Shown here: one piece after another, positions 16,418-24,849 of the stretch
Position numbering within the stretch: the stretch's first letter is position 1
Layout of the letters: every line of letters begins with the position of its first letter
Origin: an uncultured Paracoccaceae bacterium
GTDB lineage: Bacteria > Pseudomonadota > Alphaproteobacteria > Rhodobacterales > Rhodobacteraceae
DNA: 64,000 nucleotides
Direction: 5' to 3'
Assembly: GCA_937146765.1 (NCBI GenBank)
Contig: CAKZRP010000075.1
Coordinates: forward strand, 81,371 to 145,370
Notes under the pieces: model-generated
The model's database searches: none
The model's input: the letters and a program-made list of their open reading frames with translations, nothing else
Told to the model about the DNA's origin: nothing
Position numbers and translations under genes: made by a program

Positions 16418-17152
16418 TTACACGCCCCCGCGTGTCAGCCGCGCTATGGGATCAAAGTGGTGCATATCCTCGAAATTGCACAGCTCCAGCGGGCCGAGGT
16501 CGATCCGGGCCAGCCGCGCGGCATGGGGTGCAAAAACCGCGTCAGAGAAGGCCACCAGCTCCGCCGCCTCGACCGCGTCGACCCAGCGCAGAGGGTACGC
16601 GAGGGTGGAGTGGAAGGTATAGGTGTCGAAGTGATCGTGGCGCAGGCCAGTGAGTTCGCGCAGCGCCAGACGGGTGGCGCGCAGGCGGGCTTCCTCGGTC
16701 GGATCAACCCCTTCCAGCGTGACGGAATGGCCGGCAAAGAGCCCCTTGGCGGTGACACTGCGACGCTCGGGCAGGTCTTGGCCCATCAGGCAGTCCTTGA
16801 AAAAAGCGGTCACCGCGTCGCGGCTGGCGCCTTTGGGTAGATCGGCGGGCCAATTGCCTTCGTCCGGGCCGATGCCCTGAAACACCGTCATATGCAGGCT
16901 GGAAGGCGGCAGAAAGGTGAAGAGCGCGGCAAACGCGCTCTGGCGGATCTCCTCCTGCATCTCGCAGAGCGCGGCATGGGCGTCGCTTTTGGGGTCGATG
17001 TGGCAGATCACCGTATTGCCGGGAAAGGGCAGCACCGCGCCATCGGGGGCGAATTTGCCGCCCTGCCCCGGCTCGGTGATCGCACGCGGGCGCGGGGTGG
17101 TGGCATCGGCACCGGTCAACAGGTGGATCGGGTCGGGACGGAAGGTGGCCAT
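16418..17152 (-). CDS. DUF1868 protein, 2H phosphoesterase superfamily
   Basis: A 244-residue protein with the two His-x-Thr-type motifs that define the 2H (LigT/CPDase) superfamily: SSLHMTVF near residue 85 and YTFHSTLAY near residue 190. DUF1868 members share this layout; related enzymes open 2',3'-cyclic phosphates or process cyclic nucleotides and RNA ends. The ATG at 17152 follows GGAG at a good distance; a TTG two codons upstream is less likely. There is no signal peptide. The gene is 71 bases from the IclR regulator and may be the last gene of that transcription unit. The substrate is unknown. Confidence 0.82.
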   Translation of the reverse strand: MATFRPDPIHLLTGADATTPRPRAITEPGQGGKFAPDGAVLPFPGNTVICHIDPKSDAHAALCEMQEEIRQSAFAALFTFLPPSSLHMTVFQGIGPDEGNWPADLPKGASRDAVTAFFKDCLMGQDLPERRSVTAKGLFAGHSVTLEGVDPTEEARLRATRLALRELTGLRHDHFDTYTFHSTLAYPLRWVDAVEAAELVAFSDAVFAPHAARLARIDLGPLELCNFEDMHHFDPIARLTRGGV

Positions 17153-17223
17153 GCGCAAGGCTCCGGTCTAAGGGGTCTTCGGCGCGGTCTATCCGGGCTT
17201 CATGTCAGGGGTTTGACAGGTGC

Positions 17224-18057
17224 TTAGCCCGGCGACACAGGCGAGACCGCATGGCCGGTCAGCGCCTTTAGGCTGTTGACCACGCGCACCAGCTCGGGGC
17301 CGACCTGATCGTGAATGCGCTGGTCGCTGAGGTCATCCACATTGGCGCCGCAAAAGAACGACACCGGCTCGCCGATTTCAGTGGGGCGGAACGGGGTGGC
17401 CACCGCGTTGATCGACTTGGAATAGCGCGCCTCGCCTTGAACAAAGGCATAGCCCTCGCGGCGCAGGATGGCGCGTTCACGGTCCCAGACCGCTTCGCAC
17501 TCAGTGGCGGCCTCTTCCGGCAGATGCGCCTCCAGCTTTTCCCGCTCATCCCGTGACAGGGCGCCGAGATAGGCAATGCCCGACGAGGAAGTCAGCACCG
17601 GCATCCGGTAGCCCACATCAAGCCAGATGGTGCGCGAGCCTTCGGGGCGCCAGGTCTTCACGATCAGCATATTGCCGTCGTCCTGAATGGACACGCCGAC
17701 CATGGCGCCCATCTCATTGGCGAGCTTCTGCATCAGGGGCGTCGCGACAGAGACAAAGCCAAAGGCCGCCGAGGCGATATTGCCCAAGGCGAGCGCGGCC
17801 GGCCCGAGGCGATATTTGTCGAAATGCCGCCCATGGGTCAGGTAGCCCAGCGCGCAGAGCGTGAAGGTCAGCCGCGACACGGTGGAACGCGGAATGCCCG
17901 TGCGCTCGGAAATCTCGAGGTTGCCGAGGCCGTTATCCGAGGGGCGAAAGGCGCGCAGGATGCGCAAGCCTCGCGCCAGAGTATTGGCGTATCGGCGGTC
18001 CTGCTCAAGATCGCGCATTGTCTTTCGTCCCTTTGCCTCGGTTTGGGGCGCCATCAT
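17224..18057 (-). CDS. IclR-family transcriptional regulator of the TRAP/beta-oxidation cluster
   Basis: A 277-residue (or 264 if the ATG at 18018 is used) IclR protein. The N-terminal winged HTH is clear (RGLRILRAF, then ISERTGIPRSTVSRLTFTL) and the C-terminal GAF-like effector domain runs from about residue 95 (SVATPLMQKLANEMGAMVGV). The PcaU/PobR-like subgroup usually controls catabolism of carboxylates and aromatics. It follows dctM by only 31 bases on the same strand, so it is part of the TRAP operon. Two near-identical operator-like sequences, in front of dctP and in front of the beta-oxidation operon, are the natural binding sites for it. Confidence 0.9.
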   Translation of the reverse strand: MMAPQTEAKGRKTMRDLEQDRRYANTLARGLRILRAFRPSDNGLGNLEISERTGIPRSTVSRLTFTLCALGYLTHGRHFDKYRLGPAALALGNIASAAFGFVSVATPLMQKLANEMGAMVGVSIQDDGNMLIVKTWRPEGSRTIWLDVGYRMPVLTSSSGIAYLGALSRDEREKLEAHLPEEAATECEAVWDRERAILRREGYAFVQGEARYSKSINAVATPFRPTEIGEPVSFFCGANVDDLSDQRIHDQVGPELVRVVNSLKALTGHAVSPVSPG

Positions 18058-18088
18058 ACAAGGGTTTCCGTGACCAAGAAAAGCACCT

Positions 18089-19429
18089 TCACTTCACCCC
18101 CTCCGACAGGATCAGTGAAATCGCCGGAAAGGCGAGGATCAGGCCCAGCACCACAACGTCGGCACAAAGAAAGCGCCAGATGCCCGCAAAGATCGCCCCA
18201 ATCGGCGCGGCGCGTCCCACCACATTCGACAGCACAAAGACGTTTAGGCCGACGGGCGGGGTGATGAGGCCGATTTCAAGGAGCTTGACCACCACGACCC
18301 CGAACCAGATCAGGTTCATGCCGTAAGCTTCGACCATCGGCACCGCGAGCGGCAGGGTCAGCACCATGATGCCGATCGGATCGAGGAACATGCCAAGCGC
18401 GAGATAGACGAGACAAATGCACAGGAGGAGCATCGGAAAGGACATATTGGCCTCCCGCACCGTCTCCACCAAGGCGGGGGCAAGCCCGGTGAGGGCGATG
18501 GCCGCGACAAAGATCTTGGCCGCTGCCGCGACGATAAAGATCGAGGTGGACTGGATACAGGTCTCGCGCACCGCCTGCCACATGTCGGGCAAGGTCAGGC
18601 GTCGCTGGGCAAAGCCGATCGCCGTGGTCGCCACCACAGAAACCGCCGCCGCCGCCGTAGCGGTGAAGAACCCGCCGTAGATGCCGACCACCACGATGAC
18701 AAAGATCAGGACTGCGGGCCAAGCTTCCATCGCGGCTTTCAGGCGCTCGGCCCCGCTGGCGCGGCTCCCCGCCGACGGGGCGACCTTGGGGTCAACGGCG
18801 GACCAGACCAGCACCACGGTGACAAAGCCCACAAGGGTCAACAGCCCCGGCAGGATGCCCGCGAGGAACAGTTTAGAGACCGAGGTTTCGGTGAAAATCG
18901 CATAGACGATGAACAGGACGCTGGGCGGGATCAGCGACCCCATGGTGCCCCCCGCCGCGACTGAGGCGGTGGCGAGGCGGTTGTCATAGCCCATTTTCAG
19001 CATCTCGGGCGTACAGATCCGCCCCATGGTCGAGGCGCAGGCGATGGAGGAGCCGGTGATCGCGGAAAACCCCGCGCAGCCCACAATCGACGCCATCGCC
19101 ACCCCGCCGCGCAGCTGTTGCAGCCAGACGCGCGCAGAGTTGTAGACCGCAGTGGTGATCCCGGCGCGATAGGCGATATTGCCGAGCACCACAAAGAGCG
19201 GGATCATCGACAGATCAAAGCTGTGGATGAGGTCAAAGGAGTTCGAGAACACCAAGGAGGCGGTAGCCCGGATCGCCCGCTCCGGCATAAATGTGCCTGT
19301 GCGAAAGGCAAAGATCGCAAAGGCCGCCAAGGTCGCCACCCCCATCAAGGCAAAGGCAATCGGCACCCGCATCGCGAGCAACAGAAGCATGACGCCAAAC
19401 GCGATCAATCCAATGGTAGCCGGATCCAT
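18089..19429 (-). CDS. dctM: TRAP transporter large permease subunit (DctM)
   Basis: A 446-residue, 12-segment DctM protein, the Na+-coupled transport subunit of a tripartite ATP-independent periplasmic transporter. Family marks include MRVPIAFALMGVATLAAF near the start, GGVAMASIVGCAGFSAITGS, GGTMGSLIPPSVLFIVYAIF and LFLAGILPGL, and the C-terminal LITPPVGLNVFVLSNV. It follows dctQ by 67 bases and precedes the IclR gene. With DctP and DctQ it should import a carboxylate. Confidence 0.95.
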   Translation of the reverse strand: MDPATIGLIAFGVMLLLLAMRVPIAFALMGVATLAAFAIFAFRTGTFMPERAIRATASLVFSNSFDLIHSFDLSMIPLFVVLGNIAYRAGITTAVYNSARVWLQQLRGGVAMASIVGCAGFSAITGSSIACASTMGRICTPEMLKMGYDNRLATASVAAGGTMGSLIPPSVLFIVYAIFTETSVSKLFLAGILPGLLTLVGFVTVVLVWSAVDPKVAPSAGSRASGAERLKAAMEAWPAVLIFVIVVVGIYGGFFTATAAAAVSVVATTAIGFAQRRLTLPDMWQAVRETCIQSTSIFIVAAAAKIFVAAIALTGLAPALVETVREANMSFPMLLLCICLVYLALGMFLDPIGIMVLTLPLAVPMVEAYGMNLIWFGVVVVKLLEIGLITPPVGLNVFVLSNVVGRAAPIGAIFAGIWRFLCADVVVLGLILAFPAISLILSEGVK

Positions 19430-19496
19430 GAGGTCTTCCTGTTCGTTTTGAGGTCAGTACGCCGGGGGCAGGGCCAAACGGTCTGAGTGCCAGGGA

Positions 19497-19994
19497 TCAG
19501 TGTCCAAGCACGTCGATCTCTTCGCCCCGAAGGGCCGTGGCCGCGTCCACCACCACCATCACCAAAAGCCGCAGCCAGGCGAGGCTCATGCCGAGGACAA
19601 AGGCAAGCCGCCCGGGCCATTGCGGCAGGTTGAGATCGCCGTAAAACACGCTGGCGTTGCTCCACTGGTGCAAGAGCTCCTTGCCCCCGGCCCAGATCAG
19701 CGGGCTGAGCGCGAGAAGTGCAAAACCGCTGCCAAAGACCACAAACCAGTTCACCACCCGTGCGGGCAGAAAGTTCGTCACAAACTCCACCGCGATATGG
19801 GCGCGGGCCGTGGTCGCAGCGGCAAGCGGCATGACGATGGCGATGACCATGAGTTCGCGCACCAGAATGATCGTGTCCGGCAGCGGCGCGGCAAAGACAT
19901 TGAGCGCCACCACATCGGCAAAGATCAACAGTCCCAGAAGAATGGTGGCCAGCGCCGCCACATCCACAAAAATCCGCTCGATCCGTTCCAGCAT
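19497..19994 (-). CDS. dctQ: TRAP transporter small permease subunit (DctQ)
   Basis: A 165-residue four-helix membrane protein of usual DctQ size. It begins MLERIERIFVDVAALATILL and has the family pattern of an early Asp/Asn-containing helix, a central amphipathic stretch (FLPARVVNWFVVFGSGFALL) and a C-terminal helix (RLAFVLGMSLAWLRLLVM). It lies between dctP (87 bases upstream) and dctM in the canonical order. DctQ supports DctM and docks the binding protein. Confidence 0.9.
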   Translation of the reverse strand: MLERIERIFVDVAALATILLGLLIFADVVALNVFAAPLPDTIILVRELMVIAIVMPLAAATTARAHIAVEFVTNFLPARVVNWFVVFGSGFALLALSPLIWAGGKELLHQWSNASVFYGDLNLPQWPGRLAFVLGMSLAWLRLLVMVVVDAATALRGEEIDVLGH

Positions 19995-20081
19995 ATCCGT
20001 TTGGCCCTCCCCTGCCCGTTAATCTGATGTGTTGCCTGCGGGTCCGACAAGAGGCGCCGAACCCGCAGCTTCGGGGACCGG

Positions 20082-21143
20082 TTAGTTCCGGGTCCAGGGG
20101 TAGCCTTTGGCCTCCAGCTCGGCGGTATAATCGACCACCGCCTGCTCGTAGACCTGCATCAGCGCCTCGGGGTCGAGGCCAACGCTCTTGGTGGTCTCCA
20201 CCCATTCCGCAATAAAGGGCTGGGCGGCGGCGTTCAGCTTGTCGCGCTCTTCGGGGCTGACCTCGATCAGCTTCACCGGACGTTCGTAGCCATTGGTGCG
20301 CATCGCCTCGACCGCCTTGTTGTTGGCGCCCATCACGATCTGCGCGAATTTCTCCGGCAGCTCCTCGCCCACCTGGCGCAGGGCGGCCTGAACCTCCTCG
20401 GGGTAGCTGTCAAAGATCTGCTTGTTGAAGAACATGCCGTAGCCGCCGATCTGGCCCCAGTTCAACAGCGTGTAGCTGTCGATCTGCTCGTGCCATTTCA
20501 ACGCCGGAACGATGTAAGAGTACCCTTGGGTGCAGTCGATCAACCCGGTGTCGAGCCCCTGATAGGCCTCATAGACGTCGAGGTTGACCATGGTCGCGCC
20601 CAATTCGCCAAAGACCTTGCCATAGACGCCGGCGCCGCGCACCTTCTTGCCCGCGATATCGGCGATCGAGGCGATCTCGCCGCCCTTACAGGCCACGTTC
20701 ACATCCGAGGCGGTGAAGGTGCCGATATAGACGAGGTTCTGCGCCGCGAGGTTCTCGGTCACCTCCGGCAGGCGCATCATCTTGTCCGCCGCGTGCATCC
20801 CCACCCAGGAATCCGGCCCGCCGAGCGGCAGGTCAGCCAGCGCATAGGCGGCCATCTCCTTGGGAAAATAGGCCGAGATGATGGAGCCTGCATCCGCCAC
20901 GCCATCGCCGATGGATTGCACCGCCGAGGGCGCCTTGAACAGGGCGCCGCCCCATTGGATGTCCATCTTGATCTCGCCGCCGGAGACCTCGCCCAAGCGG
21001 TCGTTGAACCAGTTGAGTGCTGCGGGAACGGTGCCGCGCGGCGGGCCGGCATGGCCGTAAAAGATCACCGTCTCCGCAAGGGCCATGGAGCCCATGCCAA
21101 GGGTCAGGGCCGCCGTGGCCAATAGGGTCTTGAGAGTGTTCAT
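20082..21143 (-). CDS. dctP: TRAP transporter periplasmic solute-binding protein (DctP)
   Basis: A 353-residue DctP-family binding protein. The ATG at 21143 follows GGAGGAGG and opens a Sec signal peptide (MNTLKTLLATAALTLGMGSM, cleaved after ALA). The mature protein starts ETVIFYGHAGPPRGTV and keeps the DctP features: VQSIGDGVADAGSI and KVRGAGVYGKVFGELGATMV, the region holding the carboxylate-binding Arg. It resembles the group that binds larger carboxylates rather than C4 acids. It is the first gene of the dctPQM-iclR operon, and an operator shared with the beta-oxidation operon sits 32-74 bases upstream. That suggests a dicarboxylate or fatty-acid-like cargo. Confidence 0.92.
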   Translation of the reverse strand: MNTLKTLLATAALTLGMGSMALAETVIFYGHAGPPRGTVPAALNWFNDRLGEVSGGEIKMDIQWGGALFKAPSAVQSIGDGVADAGSIISAYFPKEMAAYALADLPLGGPDSWVGMHAADKMMRLPEVTENLAAQNLVYIGTFTASDVNVACKGGEIASIADIAGKKVRGAGVYGKVFGELGATMVNLDVYEAYQGLDTGLIDCTQGYSYIVPALKWHEQIDSYTLLNWGQIGGYGMFFNKQIFDSYPEEVQAALRQVGEELPEKFAQIVMGANNKAVEAMRTNGYERPVKLIEVSPEERDKLNAAAQPFIAEWVETTKSVGLDPEALMQVYEQAVVDYTAELEAKGYPWTRN

Positions 21144-21174
21144 CCGAATGCCTCCTCCAGTCATCGGGATTTCA

Positions 21175-21217
21175 TTTATTCCACTATGCAGAATTAAATT
21201 CCGCAAGTGGAAATTGT
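21175..21217. promoter_or_regulatory. Operator in front of dctP, copy 1 of a shared 43-bp element
   Basis: The plus strand reads TTCCAC ... GCAGAA, a 5-base TTAAA-containing core, then TTCCGC ... GTGGAA: four TTCC(A/G)C-type half-sites arranged as two inverted pairs, with a GAATTAAATTC palindrome at the centre. The outer TTCCAC and GTGGAA are exact reverse complements. The same element in opposite orientation relative to its gene occurs at 29426-29468, with 34 of 43 positions identical. It is most likely the binding site of the IclR regulator encoded in this operon. Confidence 0.75.
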
Positions 21218-21334
21218 TAGCGCCAGTCGATTTCTCTGCGACGCATGGTATGATCTGCGATGGCGCGGCTAGGGTCGCGCGATTGCGGTTTGGATTTCAG
21301 AACGTTACGCCAGCCGCGCCACAGCGCAGCGGGC

Positions 21335-22870
21335 TCAGGCCAGCTGGGTGGCGAAGGTCTCGATCAGCTTCGATTTCAGGATCTTGCCGGTCGGGGCGGC
21401 GGGCAGGTCCTGCGCCAAGACGATTCGCGATGGCCGCTTATAGGGCGCGAGGCGGGTGGCGACGTAGTCCTTCAGCTCCGCTTCGGTCAGCGCGCTTTCG
21501 GCGGCCACTTTGACGAAAGCCAGCACCTCTTCGTTGCCTTCCACCGCGCGGCCCACCACGGCTGCGATAATCACGCCGGGATGGTCGGTCAGGATCGCCT
21601 CCACCTCCACCGGATAGACGTTAAAGCCGGAGCGGATGATCAGCTCCTTGGAGCGCCCGACGATATAAAGCCGCCCCTTCTCGTCATAGCGCCCGAGATC
21701 ACCGGTGCGGAAAAACCCATCAGGTGTAAAGGCTTTGGCGCTTTGTTCGGGGTCGCGGAAATAGCCCTTCATCACCTGCGGGCCTGCCACCAGAACCTCG
21801 CCAATGCCCTCGGCGGGGTTGGCGCCCGTGGCCTCCAGATCGAGGCGAAAGCGGCATTGCCCCATGGGCCTGCCGACCGAGATATCGGGATCGCCGAGCG
21901 CGTTTTTGGTCGCGCAGACCCCGGCGGCGGCCTCGGTCATGCCATAGCCGTTCTGCAGGGCGACGCCGTAAAAGGCCTCCGCCTCGCGCTTCCAGGCCGG
22001 GTCGAGGGGAGCGCCGCCTGAGGAGACGTAGCGCAACAGCCCCCGCGTGTAGCGCGGCTTGCCCTGGCTGCGGGCGAAGTGAAAGAGATGCGCATGCATC
22101 TGCGGCACCGCCGGCAGGAAGGTCACATCCTCCTGCAGGGCTTCATAGAGCCGCTCTGCCGAAAACCGCGCCTCGAGCCGCATCGCGCCCTGCGACAGGG
22201 TCACCGCCAATAGGGTCACGATGCCGAAGATATGCGACAAGGGCAGCGCGAGGAAACAAACGTCATCGGCGCGCAGGTCGCGCATGTCGGCAGCGGCGGC
22301 GGCGGCAGAGGCGAGGTTCTCATGGGTCAGCATCGCTGCCTTCGGCGCGCCGGTGGTGCCCGACGTATAGAGCAGCAGCGCAACCTGGTCCCGCCCCGCG
22401 GCACAGATCGCCTCCCTCACCGCGCCTTCGCGCGCTTGAACCGCGACGGTTCCGAAGGCGCCTGCGATGGGCTTGGCGGCAGAGCGCGCGGCATGGGCGG
22501 CAGCGGCCTCGGAGACATCGGTGGCAAAGATCACCGCCGCGGGGTCGCTATGGGCGATCACTCGCGCCAGCTCGCTTTCGGTGCCGCGCGCGTTGATCAT
22601 CACGGCTGTGGCGTCCAAGCGGCTGCAGGCAAAGAAGAACGCCGGCACCGAGGCGCAGTTTTCAAACACCAGCACGACCCGGTCCCCGGCCCTGACGCCC
22701 GCCTCGGTCAGCACCGCTGCCGCCTCAAGGCTCGCCGCAGCAAAGTCCGGCCAACTGCGCGGCTGACCGGTGAAGTCCACCAAGGCCTGCGCCACCCCCC
22801 GGTCGCGCGCGGCGGCGTCGAGCAGGTCGTGAATGCGACGACCGCCTTTGATCTCTGGCTGTTCTGTCAT
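21335..22870 (-). CDS. AMP-forming acyl-CoA ligase (PimA-like role)
   Basis: A 511-residue adenylate-forming ligase with all core motifs: the P-loop LLYTSGTTGAPKAAM (about residue 160), the A5 motif NGYGMTEAAAG, A7/A8 (GFFRTGDLGRYDEKGRLYIV, then GRSKELIIRSGFNVYP) and the C-terminal catalytic Lys in PAAPTGKILKSKL. It activates a carboxylic acid to its CoA thioester at the cost of ATP. It is the last gene of the beta-oxidation run (51 bases after the hydratase gene) and borders the TRAP operon. In the pim pathway this step is PimA. It would act on the acid brought in by DctPQM. Confidence 0.9.
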   Translation of the reverse strand: MTEQPEIKGGRRIHDLLDAAARDRGVAQALVDFTGQPRSWPDFAAASLEAAAVLTEAGVRAGDRVVLVFENCASVPAFFFACSRLDATAVMINARGTESELARVIAHSDPAAVIFATDVSEAAAAHAARSAAKPIAGAFGTVAVQAREGAVREAICAAGRDQVALLLYTSGTTGAPKAAMLTHENLASAAAAAADMRDLRADDVCFLALPLSHIFGIVTLLAVTLSQGAMRLEARFSAERLYEALQEDVTFLPAVPQMHAHLFHFARSQGKPRYTRGLLRYVSSGGAPLDPAWKREAEAFYGVALQNGYGMTEAAAGVCATKNALGDPDISVGRPMGQCRFRLDLEATGANPAEGIGEVLVAGPQVMKGYFRDPEQSAKAFTPDGFFRTGDLGRYDEKGRLYIVGRSKELIIRSGFNVYPVEVEAILTDHPGVIIAAVVGRAVEGNEEVLAFVKVAAESALTEAELKDYVATRLAPYKRPSRIVLAQDLPAAPTGKILKSKLIETFATQLA

Positions 22871-22921
22871 GGCGCCTCCTCCCCGAGTGCCTATAATTCC
22901 CGGCCTTTGCGCCCGGATGGC

Positions 22922-23704
22922 CTAGCGAAAGACCGGTTTTTCCTTGTTCAGAAAGGCGGTGATGCCGGTGCGGGCCTCCTCGCCCCCCAGCGCCGCCGCC
23001 ATGGCGTCGCGCTCGCGCGCCAGTTGGTCCTCAAAGCTGCCGCCCTCCTCGGCGGTGTTGATCAGCGCCTTGATCTCAGCAATCGCACCTGCGGGACCGT
23101 GTTTGATCTCCGCTACGAGGGTCAGGGCGGTCTCGACCGCGCGCCCTTCGGAGACCAGATCGCTGACGACGCCGAGGGCATGGAGCCGCTCCGCCGCAAG
23201 AGGACGCCCCATAATTGCCATCTGCGCCAGTGTTGCCCGCGGGATCGCGCGGGACAGGGCCCAAGTCGCCCCGCCATCCGGCACCAAGCCCGCCTTGACG
23301 TAGGCAAGGGTAAAGCGCGCAAGCCTTGACGCGACGATCATATCGCAGGCCATCGCAAGCGAGACTCCTGCCCCAGCGGCGCCGCCCTCAACGGCGGCAA
23401 TCACCGGCTTTGGACAGGCGCGGATCGCGCGGATCACGTCGTGCAGCCGCTCGATATTGGCCTTGCGCTCCTTCAGCGTCATCTCGCGCCGCGCCTTCAA
23501 CAGAGTGAGATCGCCGCCCGCGCAGAAAAAGCCCCCTTCGCCCGCCAGCACCACCGCGGCGACCTCTGGTGTCTCTGCAGCCCTGCGCAAGCCGTTGATC
23601 AGGCCCGCATAATACTCCGGACTCAGCGCATTTCGGCGGGCGACGTTGCAGTTCCACAGAACCAGCGCGTCGCCGCGATGTTCGCTGCGGAACAGGTCAG
23701 CCAT
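22922..23704 (-). CDS. Enoyl-CoA hydratase/isomerase family protein (PimE-like)
   Basis: A 260-residue crotonase-fold protein. It shows the oxyanion-hole segments GGFFCAGGDLTLLKAR (about residue 60) and AVEGGAAGAGVSLAMACD (about residue 105), and the C-terminal trimerisation region. In the second catalytic segment (FTLAYVKAGLVPDGGATW) one of the two hydratase Glu residues is replaced, and an Asp (PDGG) stands where isomerase-type enzymes place theirs. It may therefore be an isomerase or ring/branch-handling enzyme rather than a standard hydratase. Its ATG overlaps the stop of the upstream dehydrogenase gene by one base, so translation is coupled. Confidence 0.87.
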   Translation of the reverse strand: MADLFRSEHRGDALVLWNCNVARRNALSPEYYAGLINGLRRAAETPEVAAVVLAGEGGFFCAGGDLTLLKARREMTLKERKANIERLHDVIRAIRACPKPVIAAVEGGAAGAGVSLAMACDMIVASRLARFTLAYVKAGLVPDGGATWALSRAIPRATLAQMAIMGRPLAAERLHALGVVSDLVSEGRAVETALTLVAEIKHGPAGAIAEIKALINTAEEGGSFEDQLARERDAMAAALGGEEARTGITAFLNKEKPVFR

Positions 23705-24834
23705 CAGGCGGCCTCCAGCCCGAGCTGGATAAAGCGCTCCAGGTGGTGATCCACGTCGCCAAACAGATGGTCGATCATCACGATGCGGCGCACAAAATGC
23801 GACAGGGCGTATTCATCCGTCATGCCGATGCCGCCATGGAGCTGCACCGCCTCCTCGGCCACCAAGGCACCCACCCGACCGATCAGGTTCTTGGTGGCGC
23901 TGACGTGGCGTTCCCGCAGGGCGCGCGGGGCGTCCAGGTGACCGGCGAGGTTCACCACGGCAGAGCGGGCCTGCTCCACCTCGATCAGCACATCAGCCAT
24001 ACGGTGTTGCAGGGCCTGAAACTTGCCAATGGCGCGACCAAATTGCTGGCGCTCCTTGAGATAGGTGATGGTCATCTCCTTGGCGCTTTCCATCGCGCCG
24101 AGGGCCTCGGCACTCACCGCGAGGGTGGCGCGGGCGAACACCTCCTCGATGACGTCATAGGCGGTGCCAGCGGTGCCAAGCCGGGCCTCCTCGTCCACGG
24201 CAACACTGTCAAAGGTCACAGTAGCGGCGGAGAACCCGTCAACGGTGACATGGCGCGTCACGGTCAAGCCGGGCGCATCGGTGGGCACGAGGATCAGCGA
24301 CAGGCCATCGGTATCGCCCGCCGCACCGCTTTCGCGGACAGAGACCACCAGCATCTGCGCCTCAGCCCCGCCCAGCACATGGGTCTTGGTGCCGCTGAGG
24401 GTCATATCCGGCCCAAGCGCCAGCGACACATCCGCGAGATCATAGCGGGTGCCGGGTTCCGCGTGGGCAAAGGCAAGGCGTGTCTCGCCCGCGATCACCT
24501 CGGCCACCAGCGCCTGTTGATCGGCGCGCCCCAGCTGCGCCACCAACCCGCCGCCCAGAATGGCGGAGGACAACACAGGTTCAATCCCCCCGGCGCGGCC
24601 CAGTTCCTCGAACACCAAGGCGATATCAAAACCCGCGCCGCCAAAGCCGCCCTGATCCTCAGGAAACAGGGCGCCGAGGATGCCGAGTTCCGCCAGTTGC
24701 GCCCAAAGCGCGGCATCAAAGGGCGCGCCAGAGGCCAGCAGAGCGCGGCGCTTTTCATGGTCGGTGTTCTCGGTCAGGACACGCCGCAGCATGTCCTTGA
24801 GCATCGCGCGGTCTTCGGTCGGTGTGAAATCCAT
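23704..24834 (-). CDS. pimD: Acyl-CoA dehydrogenase, PimD-like small subunit
   Basis: A 376-residue FAD-dependent acyl-CoA dehydrogenase. The N-terminal helices open with MDFTPTEDRAMLKDMLRRVL, the middle beta domain carries RLAFAHAEPGTRYDLADV, and the C-terminal region has QQFGRAIGKFQALQHRMADV and LHGGIGMTDEYALSHFVRR, where the Glu before Tyr is the likely catalytic base. The sequence and the tandem arrangement match the small subunit of pimeloyl-CoA dehydrogenase. It is 15 bases downstream of the large-subunit-like gene. Paired ACADs of this kind usually form heterotetramers, so this protein probably works only with its neighbour. Confidence 0.82.
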   Translation of the reverse strand: MDFTPTEDRAMLKDMLRRVLTENTDHEKRRALLASGAPFDAALWAQLAELGILGALFPEDQGGFGGAGFDIALVFEELGRAGGIEPVLSSAILGGGLVAQLGRADQQALVAEVIAGETRLAFAHAEPGTRYDLADVSLALGPDMTLSGTKTHVLGGAEAQMLVVSVRESGAAGDTDGLSLILVPTDAPGLTVTRHVTVDGFSAATVTFDSVAVDEEARLGTAGTAYDVIEEVFARATLAVSAEALGAMESAKEMTITYLKERQQFGRAIGKFQALQHRMADVLIEVEQARSAVVNLAGHLDAPRALRERHVSATKNLIGRVGALVAEEAVQLHGGIGMTDEYALSHFVRRIVMIDHLFGDVDHHLERFIQLGLEAA

Positions 24835-24849
24835 GTGCTTGCCCTGCCC

